Assembly: GCA_019693395.1 (NCBI GenBank)
Contig: JAAMXP010001039.1
Location: 1 to 40,886 of the forward strand
Direction: 5' to 3'
DNA length: 40,886 nt
Origin: Ettlia oleoabundans
Lineage: Eukaryota; Chlorophyta; Chlorophyceae; Chlamydomonadales
This document shows positions 11,001 through 21,116 of the stretch, piece after piece. A program made the translations under genes and the position numbers. Every line of letters begins with the position of its first letter. Position 1 is the first letter of the stretch. The notes beneath the pieces are model-generated. The model was given only the letters and a program-made list of their open reading frames with translations, was not told where the DNA came from and searched no databases.

Positions 11001-12837
11001 TTATTCATATTGGTTGCGGCTGCAAAGGCAGGGCGAGAGCGCAGGCAAATAAATAGGTGACATTGCCGGCCCAACCAGTCAAGCACGACCACATATATAA
11101 CCATGTCGGTAAAACCAGCCTTGGGGCAGCACATCGCCGCATGCCATTTGACAAACGTTCACGCACCCATGTGGCAGCCAACTAGAGGCGCACCATGTGC
11201 AATATAAAAACGGCACAGCTGCCACAACAACACCCAAGCAATATGCACATAAAGTACTGAGCAGCCAAATGCCCACAATTGCACCCAGCAGCACCCGCAA
11301 AACCAGCAGCACTCAGCTGTAAAGAGAAGCAACACCCACACATACTAAAAACAGCATTATGCACCTGTGGCCCGCAGAAGCGTGCCCTGCTCGAGCACAT
11401 TCACCATCTCCTGCTGGCTGCGCACTTCCTGCTCCTTTGCACCAGCCAGGCACACGCTGCCCGACACTTCGCGGATTTGCACCGCCGGGTGAGGGCCGCG
11501 CCCAGTGCACAGCAGGTCGTGGATCTCCTCCTGCAGGCGGGGAGGGAGCGATATGAAGGACATGTTGTGCAGGCAGACAAAGTGGAAAGCCATCAGTAGA
11601 GACATGCTGCCGCTGGTCAGCTTGTGTTGCATGGCATGGTACTTATGATCAATCAGCATAGCTTGTGTTGTTCGAAGGTTAAAAACAATCGTAAAACACC
11701 AGCAGTAAAATGCAGCGCAGCCATGTGTTGTGTCCGTGCGCTTAACCATGGCCGCCGCAACATAGTTTGCCGCTCAGGAGTAGCAGTCACCTTGTGGATC
11801 TCCACAAACCCCACGCGCACGGCAAACTCAATGTCCTTGGGCGCTGCATTGATGCGCTGGAAAATAGCAGCCATGACACGAGGGATCACGCCGCCTTCTT
11901 CGTCTGCACCTCGTCCAAATGCGCTGCCCATGGTATATCTGCAGGTAGGCAGCAGTGCCACTATTTGCAGCATTGCAATAGCAGGCATGGCCTGATGCAT
12001 GCAGCATGTGGTGGAGTAAAGGCACATAGGTTTTTGAAGAAATGCACGACACCCCATGTAGGTGCCAGGGCCATGGCAGGGGAATACAGCCTGAGCAGAA
12101 AGTAACAGCCGGCATGGTGCCGTACGAGAATGGTTGCATGTCTGCACCCACTGTCCTGGCATCCAGTGCTGTGATTTATGGTAGATGTGCGCACACTGAC
12201 GCCCCCCCGCCTCAACCGCCAACCCACGCACGTCTTGCCGCTGCCGGTTTGGCCGTAAGCAAACACGGTGGCATTGTAGCCTTTGAACAGGCCTTCGACA
12301 AGCGGCGCCACACATGTCTCATATAGTGTTCTGGCTGCCTTGCCTCCCTCTCCGAATACGTGGTCAAATGTGAAGAGATGGGGGCCGCTGCCAACCTGCA
12401 CGCAGCCAGCTAGCTTGCTCACATGAGCACTTGTTAGGACTGGTACGAAACATGGGATGCTGGGTGCGGTTTACCGCCGCACCTGTGGCTCGCCAGGGGT
12501 GACGAATAGAGTGTGCTGGGCTCCCTCAAGCACTTCCTCAGATATAAGCGGCCGAACGTTGACCGCCACGCACACGCATTCTGGGGCTGCGGCCTGCTTT
12601 CAAGTGTAGGTGACGAGAGAGCGGCGCCAGCGGCGGCGGCAGGGGATCTTTGTAGGTGTGCCGCACACAAGACCGGGTTCCGAATTTCGAGAGCACCTTG
12701 ACCTGCCTTTTGTTTTCAAGCCAGTGTCATCGCTGCCCGCAAGCCGCAGAAGGCACCCTCACTTCCCGCTGGCTGCTTACCTCCGGCTGTTGCAGTCGCA
12801 CGACCGGAGGCGCGCTATGGCCCTCCGCCACGGTCAT
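2095..12837 (-). CDS. Kinesin-4 family motor protein (FRA1/KIF4-like)
   Basis: A plus-end directed microtubule motor by family. The 25 exons, 5' to 3' on the minus strand, are 12837-12781, 12593-12483, 12395-12232, 11938-11791, 11530-11365, 11019-10804, 10588-10428, 10214-10003, 9785-9647, 9451-9180, 9002-8817, 8556-8339, 8139-8057, 7798-7703, 7499-7328, 7133-6772, 6496-6378, 6148-6000, 5834-5740, 5410-5150, 4965-4825, 4510-4193, 3977-3880, 3678-3314 and 3158-2095. They sum to 1790 aa. The start ATG ([11 protein letters not shown]) has an in-frame stop upstream. The N-terminal motor spans about residues 24-390: VAVNVRPL, P-loop GQTGSGKT (104-111), switch [10 protein letters not shown] (221-229), switch II DLAGSER (285-291), then [20 protein letters not shown], the kinesin-4 signature end. 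A Ser/Asp/Glu insert before [12 protein letters not shown] is also found in plant FRA1. Long coiled coils follow, then an acidic patch in exon 22 and a basic Ser/Gly/Arg tail of about 355 residues. FRA1 relatives act in wall or vesicle transport and KIF4 on chromosomes; the sequence favours FRA1-like, but the cellular role is open. Confidence 0.93.
3858..3870. other. Two unresolved bases beside a poly-C run in a kinesin intron
   Basis: NN at 3858-3859 is followed by eleven C residues, a few bases past the donor of the intron between exons 23 and 24. The coding exons on both sides join in phase, so the uncertainty is confined to the intron. It is probably a homopolymer or assembly join. Confidence 0.85.
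5411..5739 (-). other. GC-AG intron of the kinesin gene (after exon 19)
   Basis: The donor reads GAGCAG|GCAAGT, the classic GC variant of the strong donor. The nearest GT downstream lies past an in-frame TAG. Using the GC site joins a KIF4/FRA1-type helix segment ([13 protein letters not shown]...YKEQ) in phase 0 to [11 protein letters not shown] of the next exon. Confidence 0.75.
6497..6771 (-). other. GC-AG intron of the kinesin gene (after exon 16)
   Basis: The donor reads CTGCAG|GCAAGG in phase 0, matching the phase-0 acceptor before [13 protein letters not shown]. The competing GT donor five bases further (AAG|GTCGCC) would leave phase 2 and break the frame, unless an unseen exon lies between. 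Confidence 0.65.
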
Positions 12838-13111
12838 GGAGCTGCAAGATCACTCAGCTCGGCGGCCCATAGCTTCCCCGGCGTTTGAACGGGCCGGGGA
12901 CCTAGATGCTCTGCGTAGGCCGCTCAGTGAACGGCTCTTATTGCTGTCCCTCAGCAAGTTTCAGACATAAAGTTCTAAACCTCCGTGCGCCCATCCAGCA
13001 CATGTGTCCTCTCCACCTTCGCTGAAATGAATGCTGTGCTCCGGGTTTGCAGAGGTTTCTCAGTCCCGCCCGCGCTGATCCCACTGCTAAGTTCAGCTCG
13101 TGCCCAAGATC
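12838..13111. promoter_or_regulatory. Shared divergent promoter of the kinesin-4 and FANCF-like genes
   Basis: Only 274 bases separate the two start codons, so both promoters must sit here. On the plus strand there are two AACGG cores (12888-12892 and 12930-12934), the core of the plant mitosis-specific activator (MSA) element. Two such 5-mers are not rare by chance in this length. No TATA box is evident. Confidence 0.45.
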
Positions 13112-14396
13112 ATGCCGATGGAAGGCACCCTGGCCACATTCCTTGACGTGCTGTTGTTGGCGGAGGATTCAAGCTTCCGCTGGGGTCCCTCTGAGCTGAA
13201 GGCGGCCTTTCAATGGGGTGGCACGCTGCAACAACTGGTAGACAGCCCCAGTGCCGCGGCCGGGGTCCGGCAGCGACTGCAAGTGAGGCTGCCGCCGCTG
13301 CCATGTTTGGCGCTGGCGCCGGCAGTACCTGATGAGGCAAAATCTTGTCCTCTGCTGCCCCTGATCACCAACGGTCACAAAATCATTGCAGGCTTTGCGT
13401 CCACAACTGCCAGCGGGGCTACAACTGGCACTGCCGGCCATCAGCCAGCACCCACTGCAGCTGATTCTGGAGCGCCTCCTGCTGCGGCAGATACCAGAAG
13501 CTGCCGAACCGGAGCGCTGGTTCGAGGCAGTGCTTGCTGCTTACATGGCTGCGATCGTATTGCCTGGAACACCAAGTCGGCAGATAGCTATGGAGCAGCA
13601 GCTATTGGCCACCCTGGCCCTCTTACAGCAGCTGGCGGCAGTGAAAAGTACTGTGGATGGCGCCGCACAACAGGCGGCAGCAGCAGCGGCCATGCGGCTG
13701 CAACTCAGCGGCAATGGAACTAGAAATAACAGCAGTAGCAGCAGCACAACTCCAAGCCAATGCCTTCTTGAGTGCTTGAATGAAGGGGAACGGCTGAAGG
13801 AGGAGGCCTTGTTCTACCTCACCAGCTCTGCCTGCCTGGAAGCGGCGGCAGCAGCGCAGCTGTTAGCACAGCAGGCACAACAGCTAGCACCGCAGCATGC
13901 GGAGCAGACTTCCACTGTGCTAGAAGTCCTGCTGCGTTCGCCCGCCACACAACTGGAGCTGGAGCTGCTGTGCCTGCTGGTGCTGCTGCCTGGATGGGAT
14001 CACATGCTGCAGCGGCTTGCGGCTTTCGATGTTAACAATGGCAACGACGGCAGTGGCAAAGCAGGATATAAGACCAGCAACAACAACATCAGCATTGAAA
14101 GCAGCAGGGGCGGTGAAGCCATCAATCCACTCGTGCAACAGGCCCTTCAGCTGCTGTGCAGTGCCTGCATCAGCCAGCCAGAAGCCATGCTGCTGTTGCC
14201 ACCAGAGCTGCTGGCAGAGGTGTGCCGGCAGTCCTTTCGTTTCACCTGCAGCTACGCTGCCTTGCTGGCCGAGCAGCAGCACAAGGCAGCGGACGACACG
14301 AGGACTGCGACAGCGGCAGCAGAGTGGCGGCTCGCACACGCGATGAAGTATCAGGACCACGTGTCTGATTACCTGAGGGCCAAGTGCCACTGCTGA
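13112..14396 (+). CDS. FANCF-like protein, candidate Fanconi anemia core complex subunit
   Basis: Two exons, 13112-13282 and 13392-14396, join in phase 0 (CTGCAA|GTGAGG ... TTGCAG|GCTTTG) to give 391 aa; human FANCF has 374. The ATG follows an in-frame TAA at 13088. A second in-frame ATG is at 13118. The N-terminus holds LDVLLLAEDSS and W-G-P-S-E-L-K-A-A-F-Q-W at about residues 24-35. This resembles the W-D-P-x-x-x-x-x-A-L-Q-W block at the FANCF N-terminus, and an arginine-containing helix follows in both. Near the C-terminus, LLLPPELLAEVCRQS and SYAALLAEQ (about 323-350) parallel the ALPAGLLTLVTSRH and VYLGLLTDW region of FANCF. The middle is helical and Leu/Ala-rich with Gln and Ser/Asn low-complexity loops. 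In the Fanconi pathway FANCF is an adaptor between FANCC/FANCE and FANCA/FANCG/FANCM. The assignment rests on remembered, weak similarity plus length; another helical repeat protein is possible. Confidence 0.5.
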
Positions 14397-14536
14397 ACTG
14401 CAAATACAGCAAAGACTTGGGTTCAATTTTTGGTACATCCCGCTCCTCGCCTTACATCACAATGGTAATTAATCATACATTGGTGGGACACACCCAAGCC
14501 CTCAAGTTCAGCAAGTTTGGGTTGCGGAGCTGCCCC
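14397..14536. other. Very short convergent 3' junction
   Basis: Only 140 bases separate the stops of the FANCF-like gene (+) and the coiled-coil gene (-), so their 3' UTRs probably overlap. A signal is visible for the minus gene only (listed next); I see none for the plus gene here. Confidence 0.55.
14452..14456 (-). terminator. UGUAA polyadenylation signal for the coiled-coil gene
   Basis: TTACA on the plus strand is TGTAA on the minus strand, 81 bases after the TGA/TAG stop region ending at 14537. Confidence 0.45.
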
Positions 14537-16936
14537 TCACACACGCCGCCCCTTGTTTGGCGCCCTTTGACCACCAGCCGCTGGCCTTGACACCGCAGGC
14601 CCTGCATGCCAATGACGCCCGCCCACCATCCCCGCAGCTGCAGGCTGTTTTGAGGGTCCAGCTGCAGCGCCACTTCCCTTGTGCTGCTGCCATGGTTCCA
14701 CCTTTTCCTTGCGATAGCGTGCTGGCAGGTTCATGTCGGCTGCCTCAATTCCCTGCTGCTGCGGTGGCGCCCTAGCGCTGGTGGCTGGCGTTCCCAGGCG
14801 GGAGGGAATGCGGTGAGCGCCCAGGGGCAGCACATGCGTTGTCACACCCATCAGATCTGCCTCGCTACTGCTGGCTGCAAGTGGTGTTGAAGCCAGCCTT
14901 GCGGCAGCCAAACTGCTGCCAACCGGGGGCGCGGCTGTCGCTGCCTGGCGCTCGGCCAGCAGCCGCTGCACGCGCTCAAGGTCCTGGCGGGCCCTGTCTC
15001 GCTCGCTGCGTGCCGCTACAGCGTCGCCACTTAGCCGAGTGACCGCCTCTAGCTGCTGGGAGAACTGCTCCCGCATGCGCTGCTGCTCCTGCTGCAGCTC
15101 CCTCAGCAGCGACAGCACTTGGGGTTCACTGCTGGCTGCAACGCCCACACTGCCTCCCGCCAATGGCCCAGCGCTGGTGGCTGGCGGGAGAAGATGGGGT
15201 GGCATTGCGTAGGGGTAGAGCAGCGCGCTTCCGCTGGACGCCAGGGCTGGGTTTGCTGCCGCCAGGATTGCAACCGCCTGCGCTGGGGTCAGCATGGGCA
15301 GGGCAGGGTGCTGCTGCTGCTGATCTGCCTGCCAGGCTGTGGGTGCTGGCCGCTGGTCACCAGTGCCTGCTACTGGGTGCACCGCCTCGGTATTATCAGA
15401 GCAGAGGTGAATAGCCTGGCGTGCCCGGCGCTCAGCTGCTTTGTCAGGAGGCAGAAACACTGTAATACCTGGCTGCACCAGTGCCTCCCCACGCCTGGAC
15501 CCGCCTGCAACCGCCCCCAAAGGCTCTGGGGTGGCCGACAGTCCCGCTTGCAACCTGCCTGGCCTGTCCCTGGGTTGCATTGGCTGCATGGGCGTGGCTC
15601 CCAGGCTGCCGCCCCCTTGATGCTGCTTTTGCTGCTGAGCCTCGCTCCGCCCGCCTGTGGCTGCTGATACGCTCGCAGCAGCGGCGCGTGGCGGGCTGCC
15701 CTTGTCCCCGCCGCCACGCGCCTGGGCTGCCCAGTAGGCCCTCAGTTTCGCGTCCTCCCGCTCTTCCAGCTCAGCCAGCTCTGCTTTCTTCCTGGCCTCA
15801 GCTTCTTTCTTCTGCTGCATCTGCTCCTCAAGGTCCCGCTTCAGCTGCTCCCGCTGCGCTGCCTGCCGTGCACGCTGGCTGTCAGACAGGCCAGCTTTGA
15901 TGTCACCCAGTGACGACATGTAGATGCCGCCTGCACCTGTGCGGCGGTTGCGGGTGCTGCCTTGTGTTCCTGCGCCTGCACCCAGCAAACAGCCAAGGGC
16001 TTGTGTGCATCTTGTTGAGAGATGATGATGCTCTGCTTGGCAAGTCAGTGTGCTTCAGAGTTAGCAAGGAAAAGTATGCAGTCAAAGCAGTATAAGAGTA
16101 GCAGGAAAGCAGCCCGCCCCACCTGCACCGAAAATGCCGGCCACTCCCTCCCCACCCAGCCGGGCCATGTTGCGGCGGCTGTAGTCGCTGGCAGGCTGTG
16201 CAGCATCGCTTGCTTCTTGCTGATGATCACGGGAAGATTCCATGCCTGGCTGGTGGTGCTGCCGAACGTGCGAGGAGGGCCAGCCCTGCCCTGCGTCGTC
16301 ATGCAGTATATGCGACCTGTCGGACTGGTCGCCGCCATGCTGCTCATAGGCTGCTCCCAGGCTGGCATGCAGCGGTGACGCCACCGCCTCGTTGCTGCCA
16401 GGCTGCTGCTGCCAAGCGCTGTCCTGCCCGTGACTTCCCAGCAGCTGTGCTATAGAAGAGTGCATGTGTGGGAACAGCCTGCCACGTGGCATGCAGCTGG
16501 GGGCTGCGAGTGCACTTGCCGCCGCATCTGCCTCTGCCAGCTCGGCTACTTGCTTTGCGCTGGCATTGCCTTCATTGCCATCTCTGTTTGCAGTATGTCC
16601 CTTCTGCTGCTGCGTCTGGGCTGCCAAACTGTGCAGCGTGCTCTGCGCTGGTCCGGTCTCGGGCAACTGGGCGGCAGTGCTTGATGAGCGGCGGCCGTGC
16701 CTGGCGCCTAGACCCGTGCCTCGCGGCCTGCTCGCATCACTGCGTCTTTTGCCAGTTGCTGCAAACACAAGGCGGAGTACATTTGAATAGGAACACTGTC
16801 GGAGGCTGGTCAACCTGAATTCCGGTGCAGCCTGGCAGCTCGCACCTGCTTGCCGCGCGTCCTGGGGAGTTTGCGCAGTGCGATTCGCGCCGGCAGCAGA
16901 ACGTCTTTTGCCAGGAGGTTTGCCAAATGTGGTCAT
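14537..16936 (-). CDS. Coiled-coil protein, CSPP1/CCDC66-like candidate
   Basis: Three exons, 16936-16846, 16758-16123 and 15975-14537, join in phase 1 at both junctions to give 721 aa. The N-terminus MTTFGKPPGKRRSAAG is basic. Residues 31-242 are low-complexity and Gln/His/Ser-rich. Exon 3 opens with a Gly-rich turn and GGIYMSSLGDIKAGLSD, then an uninterrupted charged helix (about 272-330; LKRDLEEQMQQKKEAEARKK, ending KLRAYWAAQ). A Pro/Gln/Ala-rich stretch follows, then a second coiled coil at about 521-588 (LLRELQQEQQRMREQFSQQL) and a basic tail. The LEEQMxxKKEAExRKK pattern is typical of CSPP1- and CCDC66-type proteins that bind microtubules at cilia and spindle poles, but charged coils match many families. 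The function is therefore tentative. It lies tail to tail with the FANCF-like gene. Confidence 0.6.
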
Positions 16937-17506
16937 TGGAACCCGCGCCCTTTCCCCATTTCTATATCAAGGTGAGTATGAATGGGCAATTGACATGGCT
17001 TCAACAGCCGGTTTGGTCCACAAAACCGCCATTAGAGGGTGGCCCGCAGCGCCCTCAGCGCGCCCAAAGCGCCGGCGCCAAATGCGGTCCAAGCCGGTCT
17101 TGCATTTCAACAGCTCTTTGGACAATCTACACCCATTCCAACTGGTGCTCGCCAATTCACGGGCGGGCCCTTGACCGGTTGTGACTGCTTTGGCCCAGCA
17201 TTACCGCTTGGGCAAATAAGGAGGCGGCAGTGGGAGTTCAGTTGCTGCTAGTGCGGGTAATGACTGGACTTGTGTCTATTCGGCAACCTGACTTGTGGCC
17301 GTCCTGGTGATAACTGCACCAGCAGAGAAACCTGCTCTGATCTTGCAATCGGGACGGTCACCACCGGTCAGGCAGAGCGAAAGAAGGAAATGACAGTCAG
17401 GACGGTCAACAACACACACACTGGAGCAATAACCACAGAGATTTAGTGTCAGACCGTGCACTCAACAACGACAGGGGTGCAAGCGGCATGAGCAGAAACG
17501 TCGTCG
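16937..17506. other. Intergenic region upstream of the coiled-coil gene
   Basis: This holds the promoter of the coiled-coil gene (-) and the 3' UTR of RRP45 (-), which run head to tail. No reading frame here looks coding. GACGGTCA occurs at about 17353 and again at about 17411, a weak direct repeat of unknown meaning. I found no UGUAA signal for RRP45. Confidence 0.45.
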
Positions 17507-20435
17507 CTACCGCCGCTGCCGCCCACCAGTGCTGCCGCCGCCAGTGCTGCTTCCACTGCCTTGCTTCTTCTTCTTCTTGATGGCCGCACTGAGCCCTGCA
17601 TCAGCCGCATTGCTCCAAGTTCCGCCACCTCCACCAGCAGATGCAATCATGTCAGCGATAGCCGCCAGCTCATTGCGCTGCTGCTCCTTGCTACCACCAC
17701 TCGCATGCGCCGACCGACGCTTCTTCTGCTGTGCTTGCGTGGCCTTTGCAGCCTGTGCCTCCTGGGCGATGGCACCCTGTCCTGCTGCGGGCGCTGCACG
17801 CTGCTGCGCTATGCTTCCGCCATCCTGCTGCCTGGGCTCTGCAGCCATATCTGTTGCCATCCTGTCAGCATCCCCAACAGCTTCCGCCGCTAATGCCTCC
17901 TGCTCCTCTCCATCCTCCTCACTTTCGCTGCCTGAGCTCTCGTCGTCGCTTGAGCCCAGCATGCTTTCATCGTCCCCATCCTCGTCCGCATCTGCAACGG
18001 CTGCCGCCTGCTGCAGTATGCTGCGCACGCTGTCAGGCAGGGACTCCAAATCCAGAGCCATAGCGGTGCTCTTGCCACCCCCAGTCGCTGTGCCACCGCC
18101 AGCCTGAGGCACCAGCTGGTCGCTACGCAGCACAGTGACACCTCGGTCCCCCACAGCACCACTGCTGGCTGCTGCCAGCTGCGCCGCTGCCCCTGGCTGC
18201 CGCCGCACTCGGGCTTGCACCCGGGCGACCTCGTGAGCCTCCAGCGCTTTCCGCACCTGCCCCGTCAGCTCCTCCACCTGCACATGCACCCAATAAATTA
18301 GTGCCACCAAATGCACAAGCAAGGCACAACAGCGGCGGGTGACTGGGATATAACAGCTTGCAGAAACGCAACAGGCTGGTGCAAACATCCGTATGGGCGT
18401 TGCACTATGACCACGACAGCGCCCCCATGAGGCGCACCTTTTGCGTCGCCAGGCGTATGCAGCGCATGAGCTGCGGCGGCGTCAGCCCGCACCCCTCCAC
18501 CTTTTGCAGCGCACACAGCTCGCCAAAAGCGTTCTGGGTCACTGCAGGCAGGAATGTGAATGAAGCAGGAAGGCGGTCTTGGTAAAAATGAACAGCAGAC
18601 AGGCGCCAAGCGTCCCCCATCCGAGCATCCCCAGCATTTCTAAACTATTGTCACAGCCAAGCAATGGCTGCGACATGTGTGAAGTATTTACAGTCAACCG
18701 CACCAACCTTTGTGGCTGCACCAAATGCCTTGCTGCTATCATGCTGGATTCCCTCTTGACACCCCGCCTGTCAACTCACCACCTGAACTACCTCATGTGA
18801 ATGTCAACGGTTGCAACATCACCCCACCTGTGAACGTGCCAGCTGCCGCCGCCTCCTCCTTCAGGCTGGGATCCACCGCAAGCAGCTCGCTATCCTCCTC
18901 AAAAATGGCAAAGGTGATGGGCAGGGGCAGGTGGTGCAGGGAGAGGGGCACCGGCTCCCGCATCTCTGGGGGGTGCACCGTGACGGCCTGCAGGGGGAGA
19001 GGCTGAGTCACTAGTGAAGAGTGGCTGCTGGTGGATTACGAGAAGGACAGGCAGAGACAGGCAGGCAGGCGGCAGGTGGCAGGTGCAGATGCCCTGCAGC
19101 ACCTTGAAATACACGCTGACCACGGTAGCAGACGACAGTCCATTACACCTCATACCTCCACAGCAACGACCACAACTCAGCGTAACCTCAACCACAGCTC
19201 ACTCACAGTGGTGACACACCTGGCCGTCGTCGCCACCCCCCACCGTTACGTCTGGCCGCCTGAATGCCATGAGCGCTGCCAGGGAGGCCAGGCCGCATGC
19301 ATCTACCAGGTTGCCTTGGTGGTCTAGTACGTGCACATCCACCCGCAGGTGCCACACCTTGCGGCCTGCGGCACGGGGAGGGTTTGGTGGGAGAGGGAGG
19401 CAGGTGCTGGAGAGGACAGTGGTTGGATGTGTGGGATGCGAAGCCAACATGCTGCCAGCTCCACAGCCATGTCGAATGATTCTCAGAAAATATGACACAG
19501 AACGGCACATGTTGAATGCTGCAAGCCAGCCAAGGAGCAAAGAGCAGGCAGCTGAGCTGCCAGCAACACCATGAGCACCAGGCGACCCTCTCACCTGCCA
19601 GCACCACCAGTGCCTCCAGATCCACCGCCCGGCTCTCACGCAGGCCCCGCTCAATGAGGCGAGCAACCTCAATCGCAGCCTCACCCGGACGTCCTGCGGC
19701 AGTGACAGCACCAACAGTGATTGAAGGGCCGCCGGGGTAGCAGGGCCAGCACCAGAAACAGCAGCAGCAACCGATAGCGCTGTGGCCTGTGCGAATGTGG
19801 GCCCTGCCAACATGCACAGAAAGGAATGGATGTTTTCGGTGCTCCCTCAAAAGCTGTCATTGCCAAGGAAAACCGCAACGATCTGAAGCTGGAAAACCCC
19901 ACTGACACCTGCCCTGCCGCCCGGATAGCCGCCCATAGGCTGTGTTGCCTGCCCGACAAGCTCGCACCCGCTTCAAATGCTGGCGACGCCATTGGTGAGA
20001 ACTCCACGTTGAATCTGAGGGAGCCCTCGTTGTTTCGATCAGCATAAGGGGCATCCAGGGTGGCGTTCACCACAGCCATGACTCTCGTGCGGCCCAGCAG
20101 CACGGTGCAGCTGCTGTCGTCCAGTGCAAACTGCAGATTCAGCGGGCGAACCTCAAATGGCGTGCGTCCATCGATGCGCTGACCCTCCTTTATCGCCTGT
20201 AGCGCGGGTCAGCAGCGGGGTGACCAGATGAGACCCGGACGGAGAAGCAGGCGGAAACAGGCTAGGCGGTGGCCGCCAGTGGCACCATGCATCTGACGCA
20301 CATGGCCAGCAGCGGCGTGAGCTGCCCGCGCATAGGCTATCAGGTACCCGACAAGACATATATGACTACCTTTAAAATAAACTCCCGCTCGTTGTTCGAT
20401 ATATTGCAGTCGGCATCTCGTTGAATGGCAGCCAT
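17507..20435 (-). CDS. RRP45: Exosome complex subunit RRP45 (EXOSC9)
   Basis: A non-catalytic RNase PH-fold subunit of the six-membered ring of the RNA exosome (nucleus and cytoplasm; rRNA and mRNA 3' processing and decay). Exons on the minus strand are 20435-20370, 20196-19968, 19693-19595, 19365-19220, 18987-18828, 18541-18438 and 18277-17507, giving 524 aa. The order of signatures follows EXOSC9: NNEREFILKAIKEGQRIDGR (16-35), LLGRTRVMAVV, FNVEFSPMASPAFEAG, LIERGLRES, KVWHLRVDVHVLDHQGNLVD, LMAFRRPDVT, REPVPLSLHHLPLPITFAIF. The last exon is a disordered tail with a Ser/Asp/Glu block around AADEDGDD-type sequence and a terminal KKKKK run; animal EXOSC9 also ends acidic, then basic. The first exon codes for only 22 residues. 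The gene is divergent from the NDUFA13 gene. Confidence 0.95.
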
Positions 20436-21116
20436 CGCTTTTGATACACCTTTGAAAAGGTCTGCGATTGCCTCCAATCAATACAAGCGCAGCAGAACGC
20501 TCAAAGGACGTGAAAGACGCGAGCGGGCGACGCTTGCGGTCTTTACCAACCCTCTAGTGGGCCGATCGTGATGCCCACCACATGCGCATGACAATCATGC
20601 TGTTTATTGCGGGCCGGGGCAGGACGCTGCAGGGTCTTGCCTCCACTCTCGCGGGGCAGGCACAGCATGTAACACATGACATGTTACTCTGGCCCTCCCG
20701 TCACTTTGGATCCCATACTTGACCGTTGCACGCCAATTTGTGATCCGGCACCGCGGGCTCGGAGAGCTGGGTTGCGGGTTGCACTGCTGACGAGCGTCAG
20801 TGGGCATCTCCGTGCACTGCCTGGGTCATTTACGACGCCTGAGGCTTGTGTGCAGCGCCGGGGAGCCCCTCAGGGGCGAGGTTCAGAGGAGGTGCGGGAC
20901 GGTGCTGCGTGCAGCGTGCAGCGTGTGGACCTCCTGAATCGTTCATGGAGCAGCAGTTCAGCGTATTGCTTGAGAGGAGAGCGTTGGACGACCCAACGCA
21001 TCCGCTTACCTTTGCCCCGCACGCCGCCCCCCACTACCCTCCCGACCACCTACCCCTGCCCGCAGGGAAAGCTTATTTGCCACTGGGCCTGGTTTAGCTC
21101 CACTTGATAGGTCACA
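20436..21116. promoter_or_regulatory. Divergent promoter region between RRP45 and NDUFA13
   Basis: The 681 bases between the two start codons show no convincing coding frame. An acceptor-like CCCGCAG at about 21059-21065 raises the possibility of a spliced 5' UTR for the NDUFA13 gene. An inverted repeat, GTAACA (20669-20674) with TGTTAC (20682-20687), sits near the middle; its role is unknown. Confidence 0.4.

Noticed and set aside
16825..17251. Overlapping plus-strand frames between the coiled-coil gene and RRP45
   Set aside because: They overlap the start exon of the coiled-coil gene and show no conserved segments.
20846..21097. Small open frame before NDUFA13
   Set aside because: Composition and lack of any motif suggest 5' UTR or promoter; only an acceptor-like CAG near its end is of note.
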